The notes under the pieces were generated by a model. The model ran no database searches and was not told where the DNA came from. It worked only from the letters and a program-made list of their open reading frames with translations. Made by a program: the position numbers and the translations under genes. From Metellina segmentata (taxonomy: Eukaryota > Arthropoda > Arachnida > Araneae > Tetragnathidae), in NCBI GenBank assembly GCA_947359465.1, contig OX375874.1, positions 99,389,441 through 99,453,440 of the forward strand: a stretch of DNA of 64,000 nucleotides, in the 5' to 3' direction. Positions 34,954-47,984 of the stretch are shown here, one piece after another (the first letter of the stretch is position 1; every line of letters starts with the position of its first letter).

Positions 34954-35001
<48 letters not shown>
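34954..35001. repeat. TA microsatellite, left half
   Basis: Pure TA run ending at the LTR-like insert. It continues at 35225-35277 on the other side. Confidence 0.95.
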
Positions 35002-35005
<4 letters not shown>

Positions 35006-35218
35006 GGGTTAAGCCCCACGGCTATCCTAAGATAAGCACTACGACTTTTACCTGAAAAGAGGTACAACAACTTTCACTTAAACAAGCCGCGGTCGTTTTT
35101 TGATTGCGTGCGCATCGATTCACGGTAGACGAGACGATTGATGTTATGTTAACGGACGTGTGATCGCGATGCGCAATTTGTAAACTCTGTACATATTATC
35201 TGTACAATAAACCCCAGC

Positions 35219-35226
<8 letters not shown>
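35002..35226 (+). mobile_element. Possible solo LTR inserted in a TA microsatellite
   Basis: Begins TGTAGGGTTAAGCCCC and ends AATAAACCCCAGCACCCTATA, so the ends are inverted (TGTAGGG against CCCTATA) and a polyadenylation signal lies near the end. About 225 bp, GC-richer than its surroundings. The target duplication cannot be read because the flank is TA repeat. No paralogous empty site is available. Confidence 0.5.

Positions 35227-35277
<51 letters not shown>
35225..35277. repeat. TA microsatellite, right half
   Basis: Continuation of the TA run at 34954-35001. Confidence 0.9.
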
Positions 35278-35281
<4 letters not shown>

Positions 35282-35669
35282 TTACTTACAAGTCTCACTC
35301 CTAGGTTACTTATGAAATACGAGCAGGATAGAGAGCAAAGAAAAAGACGTCCTATATTATACCACAGTCATGATTCGAGTGCTACAAGAGATGGCGCAGC
35401 AAGTTACAAGTTGCGTATCAACAAATTAATTATTCCTTGATCAGCAATACTCAGACAGATTTCATTGCCTTATATGGTATCATTTGATGGGACATCTTAT
35501 AGTAAATAGATGGGACCAGATGGATCACGGCGTGGGAAGATGAATTTAGTTTAGCTTGCAAAAATTAATTATTTCTGATATGGGCTGCGAAACTGTAAAA
35601 GGCACGCGAAAAAATACTCGGAGGCGCCGGCCAACCTCGGAGCAATTTTCTCACGAATCATTTTTTAAT

Positions 35670-36083
<414 letters not shown>

Positions 36084-38424
36084 GATTGCCAAATGCTTTT
36101 TTCACACGTTTTTCGAGGTATATGAAGTTAGCTTTGCCAATGCAAATTTAATAATCGTGTCTTCTCAATAACGTAACACTAAGTACGTTACATAATAGTA
36201 TATAAACGACGAAGTAAAAGCCAACTCCTAAAAGAGCTGAATATATTACATAATGTTCTTTATTAATTTTAATAATACCAAAGTACCTCGGAATACTTAA
36301 ATGTAAACATACAACATGCATTAGCGCAAATTGAAAACCTTATTGTGGACTTATTCAATATGACGCATTGCTTTAGCTAAGAAAACAACATGCACTTTTA
36401 AAAGATTAATATATTGAGTACATTTTTATGGACGCATTCATTTAATTGGAAAAACATCAATAACGTGCCTATTGAATGCAAAATGCCAAAGAACTTATTG
36501 ATCAATATAATGGTGTATTATACAAAATTATTACTTTTCAAACAAAGACATTTTCCTGCTATTTCAAGAGCTTTTAATCCTAATTAAATGCAATAGTTTA
36601 TGGTTCTCATACCTCATGCTTAAAACTGACAGTACTTATAATTTGAAAACGACGTTTTCAGAAAAAATAATTATTTAAAAACTTCTATTTCGATTTAGCA
36701 AAATATGTCCCAGTGTTTCTTGGTTAGAAAAGTCGACCCTATACTCTGTGCTGTTTTGCTATCAAGATTGTTATTATTTCCAGTGTATTTTTTACAGTAT
36801 GCGACATTTATGATACTCACCTTCATTATTGAAACGAAGACAGATTCATTTCATTGAATATTAATGATAATTATCTCTTTTTGCTAAGATTTTTTTTAAA
36901 GATCTGGTCTACCGGCACATGGAAGGGCAAATATCTTGTTTCAAAGTTAAATATTTTGAATGTTAGAGGTTTTGTCGTAGAACTAAACATTGATGTAGCT
37001 AGATGTTTTTGTTCTGGAACATGTTTCTGTTCAGTGTTCCGTATTAAGAGTACCAGAAGTACAATCTTCATTTCTTTGTTTACATTGAATATCATTTTCA
37101 TAGACGAAGCAAAGGTTATCTTGTTATTTGAAAGGCAACTCTTGGGACGGTAGGTGATTTTTTATCCTCTATCATGGTTAAGGTGAAAAGAAATATTTAG
37201 GTCATTTGTGTGCGTTCCGTAGATATTAATTATTGAATAACAATATCGAAAATAAAACTTGTCGGGATTTTAAGTTCACGAGTTGAGTTCATTAGTACTA
37301 GTGGTAATGTGACTCGACCATCAGTCCAATAATTTTTATAATAAATAAAAATAATTTTGGCAACTCTAAAGACTTTTCCATAAATTCATCCTAAAAACCG
37401 ATTATTTTCCAAATTCCACCATTTTCTCAAACCTTCAGATTTTAATAAACATTCTATTAGTGCCAGAAGATAGCATAATTGTTATACAGTATAACAGCAT
37501 CCCATTGTCTGGTACATTGCATTCTTTGGTACTGTTGCCAGTTTTTTTATAAATAAGAGTTACGTTATCATCAAAATGTTGAAAAACGTTCAATTCTGTG
37601 TTGTATTTTAAAATATTGAAACTTCAAACTATTACCTTGACAAGTTTTTTTTATCAAATAAATCCTGGATATGTTCATGGGGGTTAAGTTTTTAAATATT
37701 CCTTCACTGCAACTTTACTAAATGGAGATAAAATTCATAGAAATCATGTTTGTACCAAATTTTCTTGAACCCAATTTATAAGAAAGTCTTCAACTTTCAG
37801 AAGGGAAATAAATGTTATTTGTATATAAATTGCAGCTATTTGTCATTTTTCATGTTTTTGAATGACATGTACTGAACACTTGCACAACTTACTAAAATAT
37901 GTCAGAATAGCAAATCCGTCAATGACAAATAATTATGTAATACTAAAAACCTTTATTATCATACACAAACCAATACATGGTATTCAAAAATTACTTTTCT
38001 ATAGGGTAACTGGTTTTTTTGTAATGTTTAAAAAACTTAACAATTACCAACTTATTTACATGTAATCAATTTTCTATCTAAAGTTGGTTGCCGAAATCTT
38101 AGTTCCAAAAGTTTTCACTTTTCTGTTATTCTCAAACTTTTTTTAATTTCTGATATAAGTTTCTTAAATCCTTCTCTTCTTCGTTGGAAAGGTAATAAGG
38201 AGGCCTACCACTTATTTCAACTGATCTAAAGAAAATAACGCTGTTACTGATATTTTAAATTTCTGGACCCCTAGGCCAGTCATACTGATTCAGTACTAGA
38301 ATGTATATAAGATTCCTGTCTTTTGAAGAAACTTCACTTCATGTGTCTTAGTTATAGTGTCTTCCGGACATATAACTTTCCCTATATGCCAGTTTTTCGT
38401 ATAATACACACCGTAATATTTACA
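36084..38424. other. Long gene-free AT-rich stretch
   Basis: I see no ORF with recognisable content and no element termini. A 99-codon frame at 36854-37153 is overlapped by an antisense frame of similar length and has no family resemblance. Confidence 0.5.
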
Positions 38425-38757
38425 TTATTCTATTTTCGGCTGGTATCTAGTTGGTATTTCTTCCATTAGTAAATTATGCTTTATCTCAGCAATGTTTTGA
38501 CAAGTTTCTTTGTACTGGCATTCGTCTATTACAGATTCTAACACATCTTCCTCATCCTTTTCATGGTTTATACCCATATCAACATCTACTTTGAATATGT
38601 TTGTGTTCAAGTAAGCATGTAGTAACTGTTTCTTTTTGTGTAATGCCAACATGTAAAATTTTATAGCCATATTTGTAAACTGAACTCTTAATTTTTTCAC
38701 TAGAGCTTCAGGACTAATTTTTCTTACACCTTGTTCTCCATTCAAAAAAGCATTATA
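38425..38757 (-). pseudogene. Unrecognised ORF truncated by mariner
   Basis: Minus-strand frame of about 110 codons. It is open back through the mariner junction (AFLNGEQGVRKISPEALVKK, later ALHKKKQLLHAYLN, then an acidic tail). It is Lys/Glu-rich, with no TM segment. The upstream part was probably cut off by the mariner-like insertion at 38758. I cannot name a family. Confidence 0.25.
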
Positions 38758-38758
38758 T

Positions 38759-39838
38759 ACAAAGGTTGTTCAAATGAAAAGGTATGAAATGACACTATGG
38801 GTATAAATGAAGACTTTATTCAAAGTACACACCATAGGCCTGAGCACAACGATCCCATTAATTAACGATCCGAAGGATTCCTTATTTCCAGAATTCCTGT
38901 GACCGTTACGAGACCTAGTAATTCACAGCGTCCTTGAGTTCGTCGTCCGAGTTAAAGCGCTTCCCTTTCAGGTGTTTTTTCAGAGGACCAAATACATGGA
39001 AATCACAGAATGACATGTCCGTACTGTAGGGCGGATGGTGAAGCTGCTCCCACTTAAACTTGGCCAGTTCCGAGTGTGTAACCCGGGAGACGTGTGGACG
39101 CGCGTTATCATGGAGCAGAACCACACCTTCCGTGAGCAGCCTCGGTCTTTTGTTATTGATGGACCAGCTTCGGAGTGTCTCGCAGTACACATCGGAGTTA
39201 ATGGTTCTTAAAATGGTCTAACAAATAGTGGACCTTGGACATCGGAAAAGACGGTGAGCAACATCTTCCCTGCTGACACCACGGCTTTGAACTTTTTAAG
39301 GAGAGGTGACGACGCATGCTTCCACTGCATGCTGTCCCGCTTTGTCTCTGGCTCGTAGTGATGTCACCAGATCTCATCACCTGTAACAATCCGCTCTAAG
39401 AAAGCGGGGTCTTCATGATACCGAAACAGATGTTGAAGTGCTAGCCCCATACGCAATTCCTTTTGCTGGTCGGTGATCTGCTTCGGAACCCACTGCACGC
39501 ACCTTCCAATAACGCAACCTGTCGTGAACAATTGTCCAAACTGTTCCAAAGCTGACATCCACCTTCAAAGCCAACATTCGCAATGTGACACGCCGATCAT
39601 TTCTCACTAGGTCGTGCAGCTTGTCGATGAGATTTGCCGTGATGACTGTGTTTGCCTGGCCTGGTCTCGGGTTATCAAACAAACTATCACAGCCTGCACG
39701 AAAACAGGTACTCCATTTTCTCACTGACTTGTCGGACACAGTCTTCCAAATATACGGTCACCATCCGGCGATGAATAACGGCCGGTTTAATACCTTCCAC
39801 CAATCGCTTCCCTAGATGCCTCGCTAGGTCGGCGAGCG
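38759..39838 (-). pseudogene. mariner-family transposase fossil
   Basis: Minus strand, N to C: VRKWSTCFRAGCDSLFDNPR and RVTLRMLALKVDVSFGTVW (helix-turn-helix region, 39739-39413). Next WVPKQITDQQ and VTGDEIW with the first catalytic Asp (39558-39364). Then LLHDNARPHVSR with the second Asp and YSTDMSFCDFHVFGPLKKHL with the third (39190-38915), the D,D34D pattern of mariner. At least two frameshifts separate these blocks. The 3' end near 38759 follows TATA, fitting a TA target. The other terminal repeat is missing, replaced by a Helitron B end. Confidence 0.85.
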
Positions 39839-39866
39839 TAAGCGAGCAGGGGGCGGAGCCCCCTAG
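39822..39866 (+). mobile_element. Helitron family B 3' end
   Basis: GGCGAGCGTAAGCGAGCAGG leading to GGGGGC-GGA-GCCCCC and CTAG (39863-39866), then T. It is nearly identical to the 3' end of the copy at 11063. The body and 5' end are not present upstream, where mariner sequence begins at once. Mariner either inserted near the Helitron end or was captured by it. Confidence 0.65.
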
Positions 39867-40835
39867 TATAGTACAACATACAATACATATCTTGGGTGCA
39901 GTTGTCTGCAAGTGTTGGGTAGGTCACATTTTCCTGTTTGTCATATTTAAACATTATTTTAGTAGGTATAATGTAAAATTGAAATTGATTTTTTTTAAAT
40001 CACGTTAGACTAATAGCCTGAAGGGGTTTCGATGCATAATATAGATATAACTAAATTTGTATCCCATGTAATTTAACAACATTAAATTTAATGATATAAT
40101 TAATATTAAAATTGATGTAATTAATTTTTATAGTTAAATTTTTTAAATAAAAACTGTTTAAATGCAGCACAGAATTGGCAGTTCTTGAACATTTTGATAG
40201 CAAAATAACTGTTTTTTATAATAAAAAAAATATAATAAAAAAAATATAAAAAAAACTGGGAAAAGTGCCAAGGAACAGACAATGGGAGGCTGTTGTATAA
40301 CAATTATGCTATCTTCTAGCACTAATAGCATGCTTATTAGAAACTGCAGTTTTGAGACATAAAGCATTAAAAATTGCGGAAATTGGAAAAAATCGGTTTT
40401 TAACATGAATTTCGGTAGAACTCCTTTGGGTTGTCAAAATCATTTTCATGCAGTAATAATCTGGACATGATGGTAAAACATAATTCGCATAAAAAAAATT
40501 GGCCTCTGTTTGGTTTGCGGAATTTTAGCTTTACATTTCTGTAATTCGTGATTGTTTATTGTTTTAGGTTTAATGAATGATACTTTGCAAAATATATATT
40601 TTTGAAACATGATGAATTATTTGTATTAGCCTTGTACGTTTTGGTAAACTGTATTGGGAACAACAAATTGTTAAATAATATTACCGTTTAAAAACAATTT
40701 TGGTTCATTTTTAAAGAAACACCCATTACATCTTTACGAAATTATTTGTCTTGTGTAAACTTCTGAAACATCATCTAAGAACAGACAAAAGCGCTTTTTC
40801 TACGATTGAACAGGTGGGTGTTTATTTCAAGTTAA
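39867..40835. other. Gene-free AT-rich stretch
   Basis: No supported feature. Small overlapping frames at 40121-40406 are low-complexity Phe/Leu-rich translations of poly-A/T. Confidence 0.55.
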
Positions 40836-41600
40836 GGGGAGTTAGTACCTTTTAGACCTTGCGTTGCTCGCGAAAACATACTTTTTTCGATTCATCATAA
40901 ATAATTGAGTTTTGTATATTGTAGTATAAAATTGATACAGTTTAAAGATAATTGTATGGCTTTTTAAAAACTGCAGTAATATTTGTAATTAAAAATATCT
41001 ATTTTTATAAAATCTAGCAAAAATTATACACAATTTCTTCGTTTTGAAATTTACCTACTTAACTTTCCCACAAAATAACTTTTAAAAGATGCACTGTAAA
41101 ACCCAAATGTTTGCACCAAATTGAAGCACATGAATGTCTTAATTCTATGAACTAAGGAATTTGTGATAGTTAAAGTAAAAATATTTACAAAAATTGAAAA
41201 TTTTAAAATAAGTCAACTTTGAAAATTTTTGGGTTATGTATGGATCCATCAATAAAAAACTATAGCTCTCATACACAAATCCATAGTTCAGAGAACTAAG
41301 ATCTACTTTTAGAATAACCATACAAAATTTCTTAACTCTACGTTTGTTAGTTTTTTTTAAACTTGAGGGAAAGTTAAGTGGGTAAATTTCAAAACGAAGA
41401 AATTATGTATAAGTTTTGCTAGGTTTTATTAAAAAAAATATTTTTAATTACAAATAAGACAGCAGTTTCCTAAAAGCCATACAATTATCTTTAAACTGTA
41501 TCAATTTTATACTACAGTATAAAAAACTCAATTATTTATGATGAATCGAAAAAAGTATGTTTTCTCGAGCAACGCAAGGTCTAAAAGGCACTAACTCCAC
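40836..41600. mobile_element. Long-armed foldback MITE with TTAA flanks
   Basis: TTAA at 40832-40835 and 41601-41604 flanks two inverted arms of about 240 bp (40836-41085 against 41365-41600), starting GGGGAGTTAGTACC and GTGGAGTTAGTGCC. The arms differ at only a few places. The about 280-bp centre is AT-rich and noncoding. The TTAA target suggests mobilisation by a piggyBac-type or similar transposase, but no such gene is here. Confidence 0.75.
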
Positions 41601-41991
41601 TTAAGTATTATTTTAAATTTACGGTTGAAAATGCTAAACGACTAAATTTCTCAGGTGTAATTCTTTTTTGTATAGTATACAGAAAACTCGCGAATCTATA
41701 CAAATTTCGCTTTTGACAAGCGAAATCCTTTTGAGGTTCCATCTAGATCACTTGTACGTTAGTATCTACTTCTGAATATCAGCTATTATATCAAATTAGT
41801 TTCTATCAATATTTTCCTACTGTCTTTCCCAAAATATAAATAATAAAAACTCTTAAAATATGTTTTGATGGAATTAATAAAATTTTTAAGTTAATAAGCT
41901 TGAATTAGTGTCCGGATGGCGCTAACATTTTCGGTAATTCCTTTTTTTACAATAAATAAATTACTTTGGGGACACGAAATTGTTTAAACTA
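41601..41991. other. Gene-free spacer
   Basis: AT-rich, nothing recognised. Confidence 0.5.
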
Positions 41992-42666
41992 CAATAGAAC
42001 TCCAATTATTCGATCACCAGTTATACGGATCGCTTTGAGAAAAAAAAATCAGTTAAATCCGCATTAAATATTTTTGTCGGTGAATAACAAAAACGAAGTG
42101 GACGAAGTGTCAATTGAGTACATAAGAAATATTCCTGGATGTTCCTAGTGTTGTGCAGGACGTATGAGAGTGGTTGGTGTGGTTAATTCTTCGGGCCCTA
42201 GAATCCAAATCCACAGACTATGAATTCATTCTAAAGATGATAGAAAATCTTATTGATGACCCATAAAATAACAACGTCATTGCTACTCAATAATACACAG
42301 GACCGTCAGCTAGTAGGGTGTTACGTGCCTTGACAAAGCGCCAAAATGGTTGGAGCGGCAGCCTGAGGGCGACCATCTATAGCTGCTCACCACAACTTTA
42401 TGTGATACTTAGATGCACGGAAACAAGAGTAAAGACAGCGAAACAACTATCTTTAACCTATATGTGCAGGCAATGTACATTTTAAAACAGTGTGTGTCAG
42501 TACAAATTACATATAAACAAAATTATTTTCATAGTCTCATCACATAGTAAAGCAAATTTCGTTATTTGACTCAAATAAATAAACTATTTTTCCGTGAATT
42601 ACGCAATGATTCTATTATCCGGATGGGGTCAAGTTCCAGTTGATTCGGATAATTGGAGTTCTACTT
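41992..42666. mobile_element. Tigger/pogo-type MITE
   Basis: Inverted ends ATAGAACTCCAATTATTCG and GTAGAACTCCAATTATCCG resemble the well-known Tigger-type terminus. TA flanks the element at 41990-41991 and 42667-42668. It is 675 bp with no transposase ORF. Confidence 0.75.
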
Positions 42667-43495
42667 TATTTCTACGATTGAATAAGAAAAAAGACAACCT
42701 GACTTTAAAAAGATACATATTTTGAATTTATGAAATTTATCACTATCCGTATTTCAAAAAGCAATGTTTTATTCCAAATTTCTATTCAAATTCGTTTTAA
42801 CCTCAGCAAAATTTCCAATACACCTATAAAATCCAAGCTTACTTACAAGCATAAAATTGGTCAATATAAACATATTTCCATAAATTTCAGTAACTTAACA
42901 GCTGAATTTTACTGCGTCAGACTGTGTTTCAGTTTTATTTTTGCATTTTTGTACAACTATCCAAATAAAGACAGTCAACAAACTTTTATTAACTAGTTCA
43001 TATTTTATAAAAACAGTTCTAATTTTGTAAATCCATTATCAAACACTCCTGCATTTGAAAACACAAGTGTTTTTCTCTTTTAATCTTTTGGCCACGGCTA
43101 TAGATATAACTAGCGCGGTTCTTATAAATTTTTAGATATTACTGCTGAACTGATCGTAGTTTGCATTCCTTCTTAGGGCGATCAAGGCACAACTGCTGTA
43201 TCTGTCGTAGTCTAATAGTTAAGGGTATAACAAGCATTTCCCTTCATCATACTTATGCTGTAACAAAGAATATAATTATCAAGAATAGAAATTTTGGTTT
43301 AAAACTCAGGTTGTTTTAAAGGTAATGCTGGAAAAGTAATTATTTTTTGGACCTAGTTTTACATAATTTTAATTCTAATTCTTTGAGCCAATTTTTCTTC
43401 TTTAAATATTAATAATTTTCTTAATACTTGAAACAGAGACAGAAAAAAAAAATGTTAGCGCAAGAGTAAATTCGTATTTTCGCATGTCTAATGCA

Positions 43496-43500
43496 AGAAT
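43496..43500 (+). repeat. BEL target site duplication, left
   Basis: AGAAT. The right copy at 52179-52183 reads AGAAC. The empty site in copy A (619-623) is AGAAT, so the right copy has mutated. Confidence 0.85.
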
Positions 43501-43655
43501 TGTTGCACGCCGGTACGAGATTAAGTAAAATTACTCTGTTGTCTCTGCATGGCAACACTCTTGTGTAGTAGTCGTTCGTTAGAAAATAAATGTAGATGTT
43601 GTTCTTTCAAATATTCTGAAGTTGTGTTTTATAATTACGTTTACGCGAATTAACA
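43501..43655 (+). repeat. BEL 5' LTR
   Basis: Contains AGAAAATAAATGTAG (polyadenylation-like) and ends ACGCGAATTAACA. Followed by the primer-binding site. Confidence 0.9.
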
Positions 43656-44339
43656 TCTGGTGCCGAAATACTCATACGAATCAGCGACTTGGAACTACGC
43701 AACTACTTATTTACTACTTTTTTACTACTACTTATTTACGAAACTTTTACTATTGCGAACTTCGATCTCCACGGAAGAAAAATGGCAACTAAAGACGAAC
43801 AAGTGTTCCAATTGAAACGGAAACGAAAAAATATTCGAAGCAACGTAACTCGTTTCTCAACTGAGATTAATAATATGGCAGACGTTACTACGAATGAAGA
43901 TGTGGAATATGCGGTAAGTCGTTTAACAACCATCTTAAGGGGTCTCAGGACTCTTAAAAATTATCCATGTATGCAAAAAAACATCCTTTTTCAAACCAAT
44001 ATAACTTATTAATGAAACAAAGCAGAATTTTTAAACTTTTACCATATAATATTCACATATATTTACATTATTTCTCAAATTTTTATTTAATTAAAAAATG
44101 TTTTTAAAAAGTTATTAAGAAATTTAAATTGGACACTTTTTTATATCAATATTTTACTGCGCGCAAGATTCTGAAGTACAAAATTGATCAAAATGTACAA
44201 AATTAATTTTATCTAATAGAAAACTGTTCAGTTTCGATGTTATACACACTTTTTAAGAAATTAAAAAACAAAAAATATGTTTTTAATAAATTTTTTAAAT
44301 TTTTTTTTTAATTTTATAAGAACATTTTTAACTAAAACT

Positions 44340-45222
44340 CCTAAAAAAAACATTATGTTAATAATTAGTCTGAAAATTGGTGTATAAGTCATAAAGGAAC
44401 TAATTGTGAGCATATGTATGAAATTTCAGATCAATATGGTAAATAGTTTCTGAGAAATCCTGCGCGCAAACTAAAATTTTGTGTTTTGAGTAAAATGAAG
44501 TTAAAGTTGAAAATTTTGATAAAAACAATTCTGTTAATAATTGGTCTGAAAATTTATGTATAGGTCATAAAGGAACTTATTTTGTGTACAGGTATGAAAT
44601 TTCAGATTAATATGATATATAGTTTCTGAGAAATCCAACGCGCACACTAAAATGTTGCGTTTTGAGAAAAATGAAATTACAGTTGAAAAATTTATTAAAA
44701 CAAAATTCTCTTAATAATTGGTCTGAAAATTGATGTATAGGTCATAAAGGAACTTATTTTGAGTATATGTTTGAAATTTCAGACTAATATGATAAATAGT
44801 TTCTGAGAAATCCAACGCGCAAACTAAAATTTTGTGTTTTGAGAAAAATTAAGTTAACGTTGAAAAATTTGTTAAAACAAATTTCTGTTAATATTTGGTC
44901 TGAAAATTGATGTATAGGTCATAAAGGAACTCATTTTGAGTATATGTGTGAAATTTCAGATTAACATGATAAATAGTTTCTGAGAAATCCAACACGCAAA
45001 CTAAAATATTGCGTTTTGAGAAAAATGAAATTAAAGTTGAAAAATTTGTTAAAATAAAATTCTGTTAATAATTTGTCTGAAAATTGATGTATAAGTCATA
45101 AAGGAACTTATTTTGAGTATATGTATGAAATTTCAGATTAATATGATAAATAGTTTCTGAGAAATCCAACGCGCAAACTAAAATGTTGCGTTTTGAGAAA
45201 AATAAAGTTAAAGTTGAAAAAT
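44340..45222. repeat. 177-bp tandem array inside the nested transposon
   Basis: Five units. The anchor TGAGAAATCC falls at 44451, 44627, 44804, 44981 and 45158, giving spacings of 176, 177, 177 and 177. Units are diverged by a few percent and carry alternating A/T-rich and CGCGC boxes. Confidence 0.9.
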
Positions 45223-45255
45223 AACATAAAATGAAATTAAATAAACTATGGTTAA

Positions 45256-46725
45256 TTAAAAAGCTCCAGGATCATAAGTGCAGCCCTCAGTAACCTTAAA
45301 TTGTTCTATTTCTACTGCTGCTTTAATTTTTTTGGCCTTACGAGCTTCAAAGGATGCTTTGGTTGCTCGCCTCTTTGCAGTCGCAATGCGCACTTTGTCC
45401 ATAGTCCAAACATTTCACAACATTTGTCTGGCAGATTTTCAAACCTAAAGCGCGTATAATTTCAACTCGGCTTTGCATCCGTCATTGAAGTCACATACAG
45501 CCATATATGCAGCTATTTTGCCATATACAGCCATACATGCAGCCGTCAGCCTATTTATGACAGCATCATAAGGAACCCTTTCCACCGATCGTTTTTGCAT
45601 CCGACAACTTCAACTACTTTTTACCAAGTGATGCCTTTAATTTACGCAAGTGGCTGCCCATTCGCTTTTGGACATGTCCCACGCACTCTATTTTTGCAAC
45701 TGTAACATTGTCACCATATGGCTTTTTTTGGACGATTGCCGAAAACGTCTTGGAAACTCCATCCCCTATGTACTGCTGGTATTTTAAACCATGCTTGTTT
45801 TCTGATCGACAGAAAATCCTTTGCATGCCGCTCACTTCCATTTGTCCAGCAGACCCACTGTGGTTTTTTTTGCAGTTATGCTAGTGTTTAGCCAGAAAGG
45901 CACTGTATTTAAGGCCGAACTTTGGGCCCTTGTAGGTGTCGCACCCCTTGCAATACGACGACATGACTTTGACGACTTTTACGCAGTCAGCCTTGATCAA
46001 AGTACATACACCGACAAGAGATGTATAACCGCGGGTTTTCCATGTCCCATCACCACTAACTGCAATAGAATTTACGGTGCCGTCAATGATTTTTTCTTCC
46101 ACAGCAGCTTTCCTCGTCGATGCATTTGCGAGCACCTCACTCACGTCTGCAATTTTTGAATTAATCTTGTCGTACGCCTTCTGAGACATGGGCTTTGCAA
46201 ACACATGCCGAAGCCCATGTCTCAGAACACAAACACACAACTTGAACAAAATGTCTCGAGTGAAGATAACCCTTGGCCTATAAATCTCATGGCCAACACT
46301 GACCGCCTGTTCACTTCTGGTACATTTTTTTTGTGTCCAATCAATTCACAGGAATTGAAATTCTGTTGAACCGTGCACTGTCTACAAACTAAAATAAATT
46401 TTGAACACAATCCAATAGTGGATTTCTCAATAATCTTAACATTCCCATGGCACACAGAGCAACATATATGTTTTTCTAGTTGTGAGAACAATAAATAAAT
46501 ATCCACTAATCTGTAGCCATGAAATTCAACGCAAACATCGTTTTCTAATGACTGCAAAACATTGTGTGCAGTCTGCAACTTTCTAGCAGCTGCACTTTTG
46601 TTTGGCGAAAGATTTTTAAAAATAACTTGGCCACTTTGAGACTTAGATTTCTTCAAGAATTTATTTCCTTGAAATCTTTTCTTCTTCGGTCTCTTTCCGG
46701 ATGATCGTTTTGGCCGATTTTCCAT
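45256..46725 (-). pseudogene. Mutator-like (PF20700-type) transposase, decayed
   Basis: Minus strand. The N-terminal basic region KRSSGKRPKKKRFQG precedes FHGYRLVDIYLLFSQLEKHI and CSVCHG, then CRQC (a zinc site), 46725-46222. Next VSGDGTWKTRGYTSLVGVC and SSYCKGCDTY (46249-45881), then GMQRIFCRSENKHGLKYQQY and IECVGHVQKRMGSHLRKLK (45841-45614). These blocks match my memory of the family annotated as Mutator-like transposase domain in arthropods. Frames change between blocks, and the region to the terminal YDPGAF-stop near 45256 is shortened. It cannot give a full protein. Confidence 0.7.
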
Positions 46726-47984
46726 ATTTGAACACTTTTCATAACAGATGAAAAAACGTGGAAATTCAAAATCGCAAAGTAATAAACAAACAAGGGAAGA
46801 AAAAATAGAAGTTGAGTTGTTATTATACTACTCATTCACAAGATTATTTTGATATTAAGTGTGGCTGTTCTGCTAAAAGAATTCATCTAGAGAAGAATGT
46901 TTTAGAAATGCTCTACCAGCTGTCAAAAGTTGGGAGCGGCAGTGGCAAGTTTTTGTTTACTTTTCAACAGAGTTGTTTTATTCTTTTCTCGATAACTCCG
47001 GAAGTTTTGGGAGTATCGTTAAACTTTTAGTACCAAAATGTTCAGAAAAAATGGGGCTTCCACATATCTTTTTTTCAAGAAATCGAAAATTTTGAGATTT
47101 AAGGGTCCTGAGACCCTTTATATGAAATGAAAACGGTTGATAATGAAATCCATGTTCTTTTTACGGATGACGAATACGAACATGACATTACCCAATGTGA
47201 AGCTTATACAGAAAGTGCTGAGCGCGCAATTTTTAAAGCCCGAAAAATCATCCAACATAAATTATCGCCAATTATTAATTTGGGTACTGACAATGTCAAT
47301 TTGGCGACTAATTCGTTTACTAATCCATCACTTGCTGGTAAGTTAACACCTGTTACCTCAACGTACACAGTGAAACTACCGACGATTAAGTTAGAACCAT
47401 TTGGAGGTGAAATTGAAAATTGGCAAAGCTTTTGGGAACAATTCCAGTCTTCTGTAGACTCCAATCCAAACCTTTCAACTATAGACAAACATGTGTTCTT
47501 AAGAGGTTATTTGCAAGACGAACCAAGACGTTTAGTTGATGGTATCAGTATTGTTGCTGCCACATATGAAACCTACATTGAATGTAATAGAAGATTACAG
47601 GCCTTACGCGCACTTGGTGAGGATATTGACAGTTACGGTCGTGTATTAGCTCCAAAATTACTACGAGCGTTTCCAGATGACACTTGTAAACAGTGGATCA
47701 TTCATGCCCAAAGAGAAAAATTGGCTGAAGGAAACATTACGAAAATGATGGAGTTCTTATCAGGAGCATTAACTACGTCAAAAATAAAAGGTGATGTTAT
47801 TGAACCGTTTACTCCAACTACTGCCTTTAACGTGAATACTAAGTCCACTTCGGTACACAAGAAAAAGAATTATACCCCTTTTTGCCCCTTTTGTGAATCT
47901 TCTGGTCATTGGGCCCAGAAATGCGAAACCATAACTGACTATGACACTCGCATACAAAAGCTAAAAGGCTCTAACCGTTGATTT

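Larger units (their letters stand above)
43939..47117 (-). mobile_element. Mutator-like DNA transposon nested in BEL gag
   Basis: Terminal inverted repeats GGGTCTCAGGACTCTTAAA and, from the other end, GGGTCTCAGGACCCTTAAA. The flanks are TTAA on the left and TTAT on the right, compatible with a 4-bp target duplication with one change, but I cannot be sure. It encodes a decayed transposase on the minus strand and holds a 177-bp tandem array in its noncoding half. Gag resumes directly after it. Confidence 0.8.
43782..47984 (+). pseudogene. BEL gag, split by a nested transposon
   Basis: ATG at 43782 begins MATKDEQVFQLKRKRKNIR. The frame is broken at 43938 and resumes at 47122 in the same phase. 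The second part has the DUF1759 core (TIKLEPFGGEIENWQSFWEQ, then VFLRGYLQDEPRRLVDG) and a zinc knuckle (CPFCESSGHWAQKC). An in-frame TGA at 47979-47981 separates it from a second knuckle region at the start of pol. Gag packages the element RNA in the cytoplasm. Confidence 0.85.

Noticed and set aside
36854..37153. 99-codon ORF
   Set aside because: Overlapped by an antisense frame of similar length, with no family resemblance, in a stretch without other coding signal.
44340..45222. 177-bp array considered as centromeric satellite
   Set aside because: Only five units, bounded by the ends of one transposon. Kept as a transposon-internal repeat.
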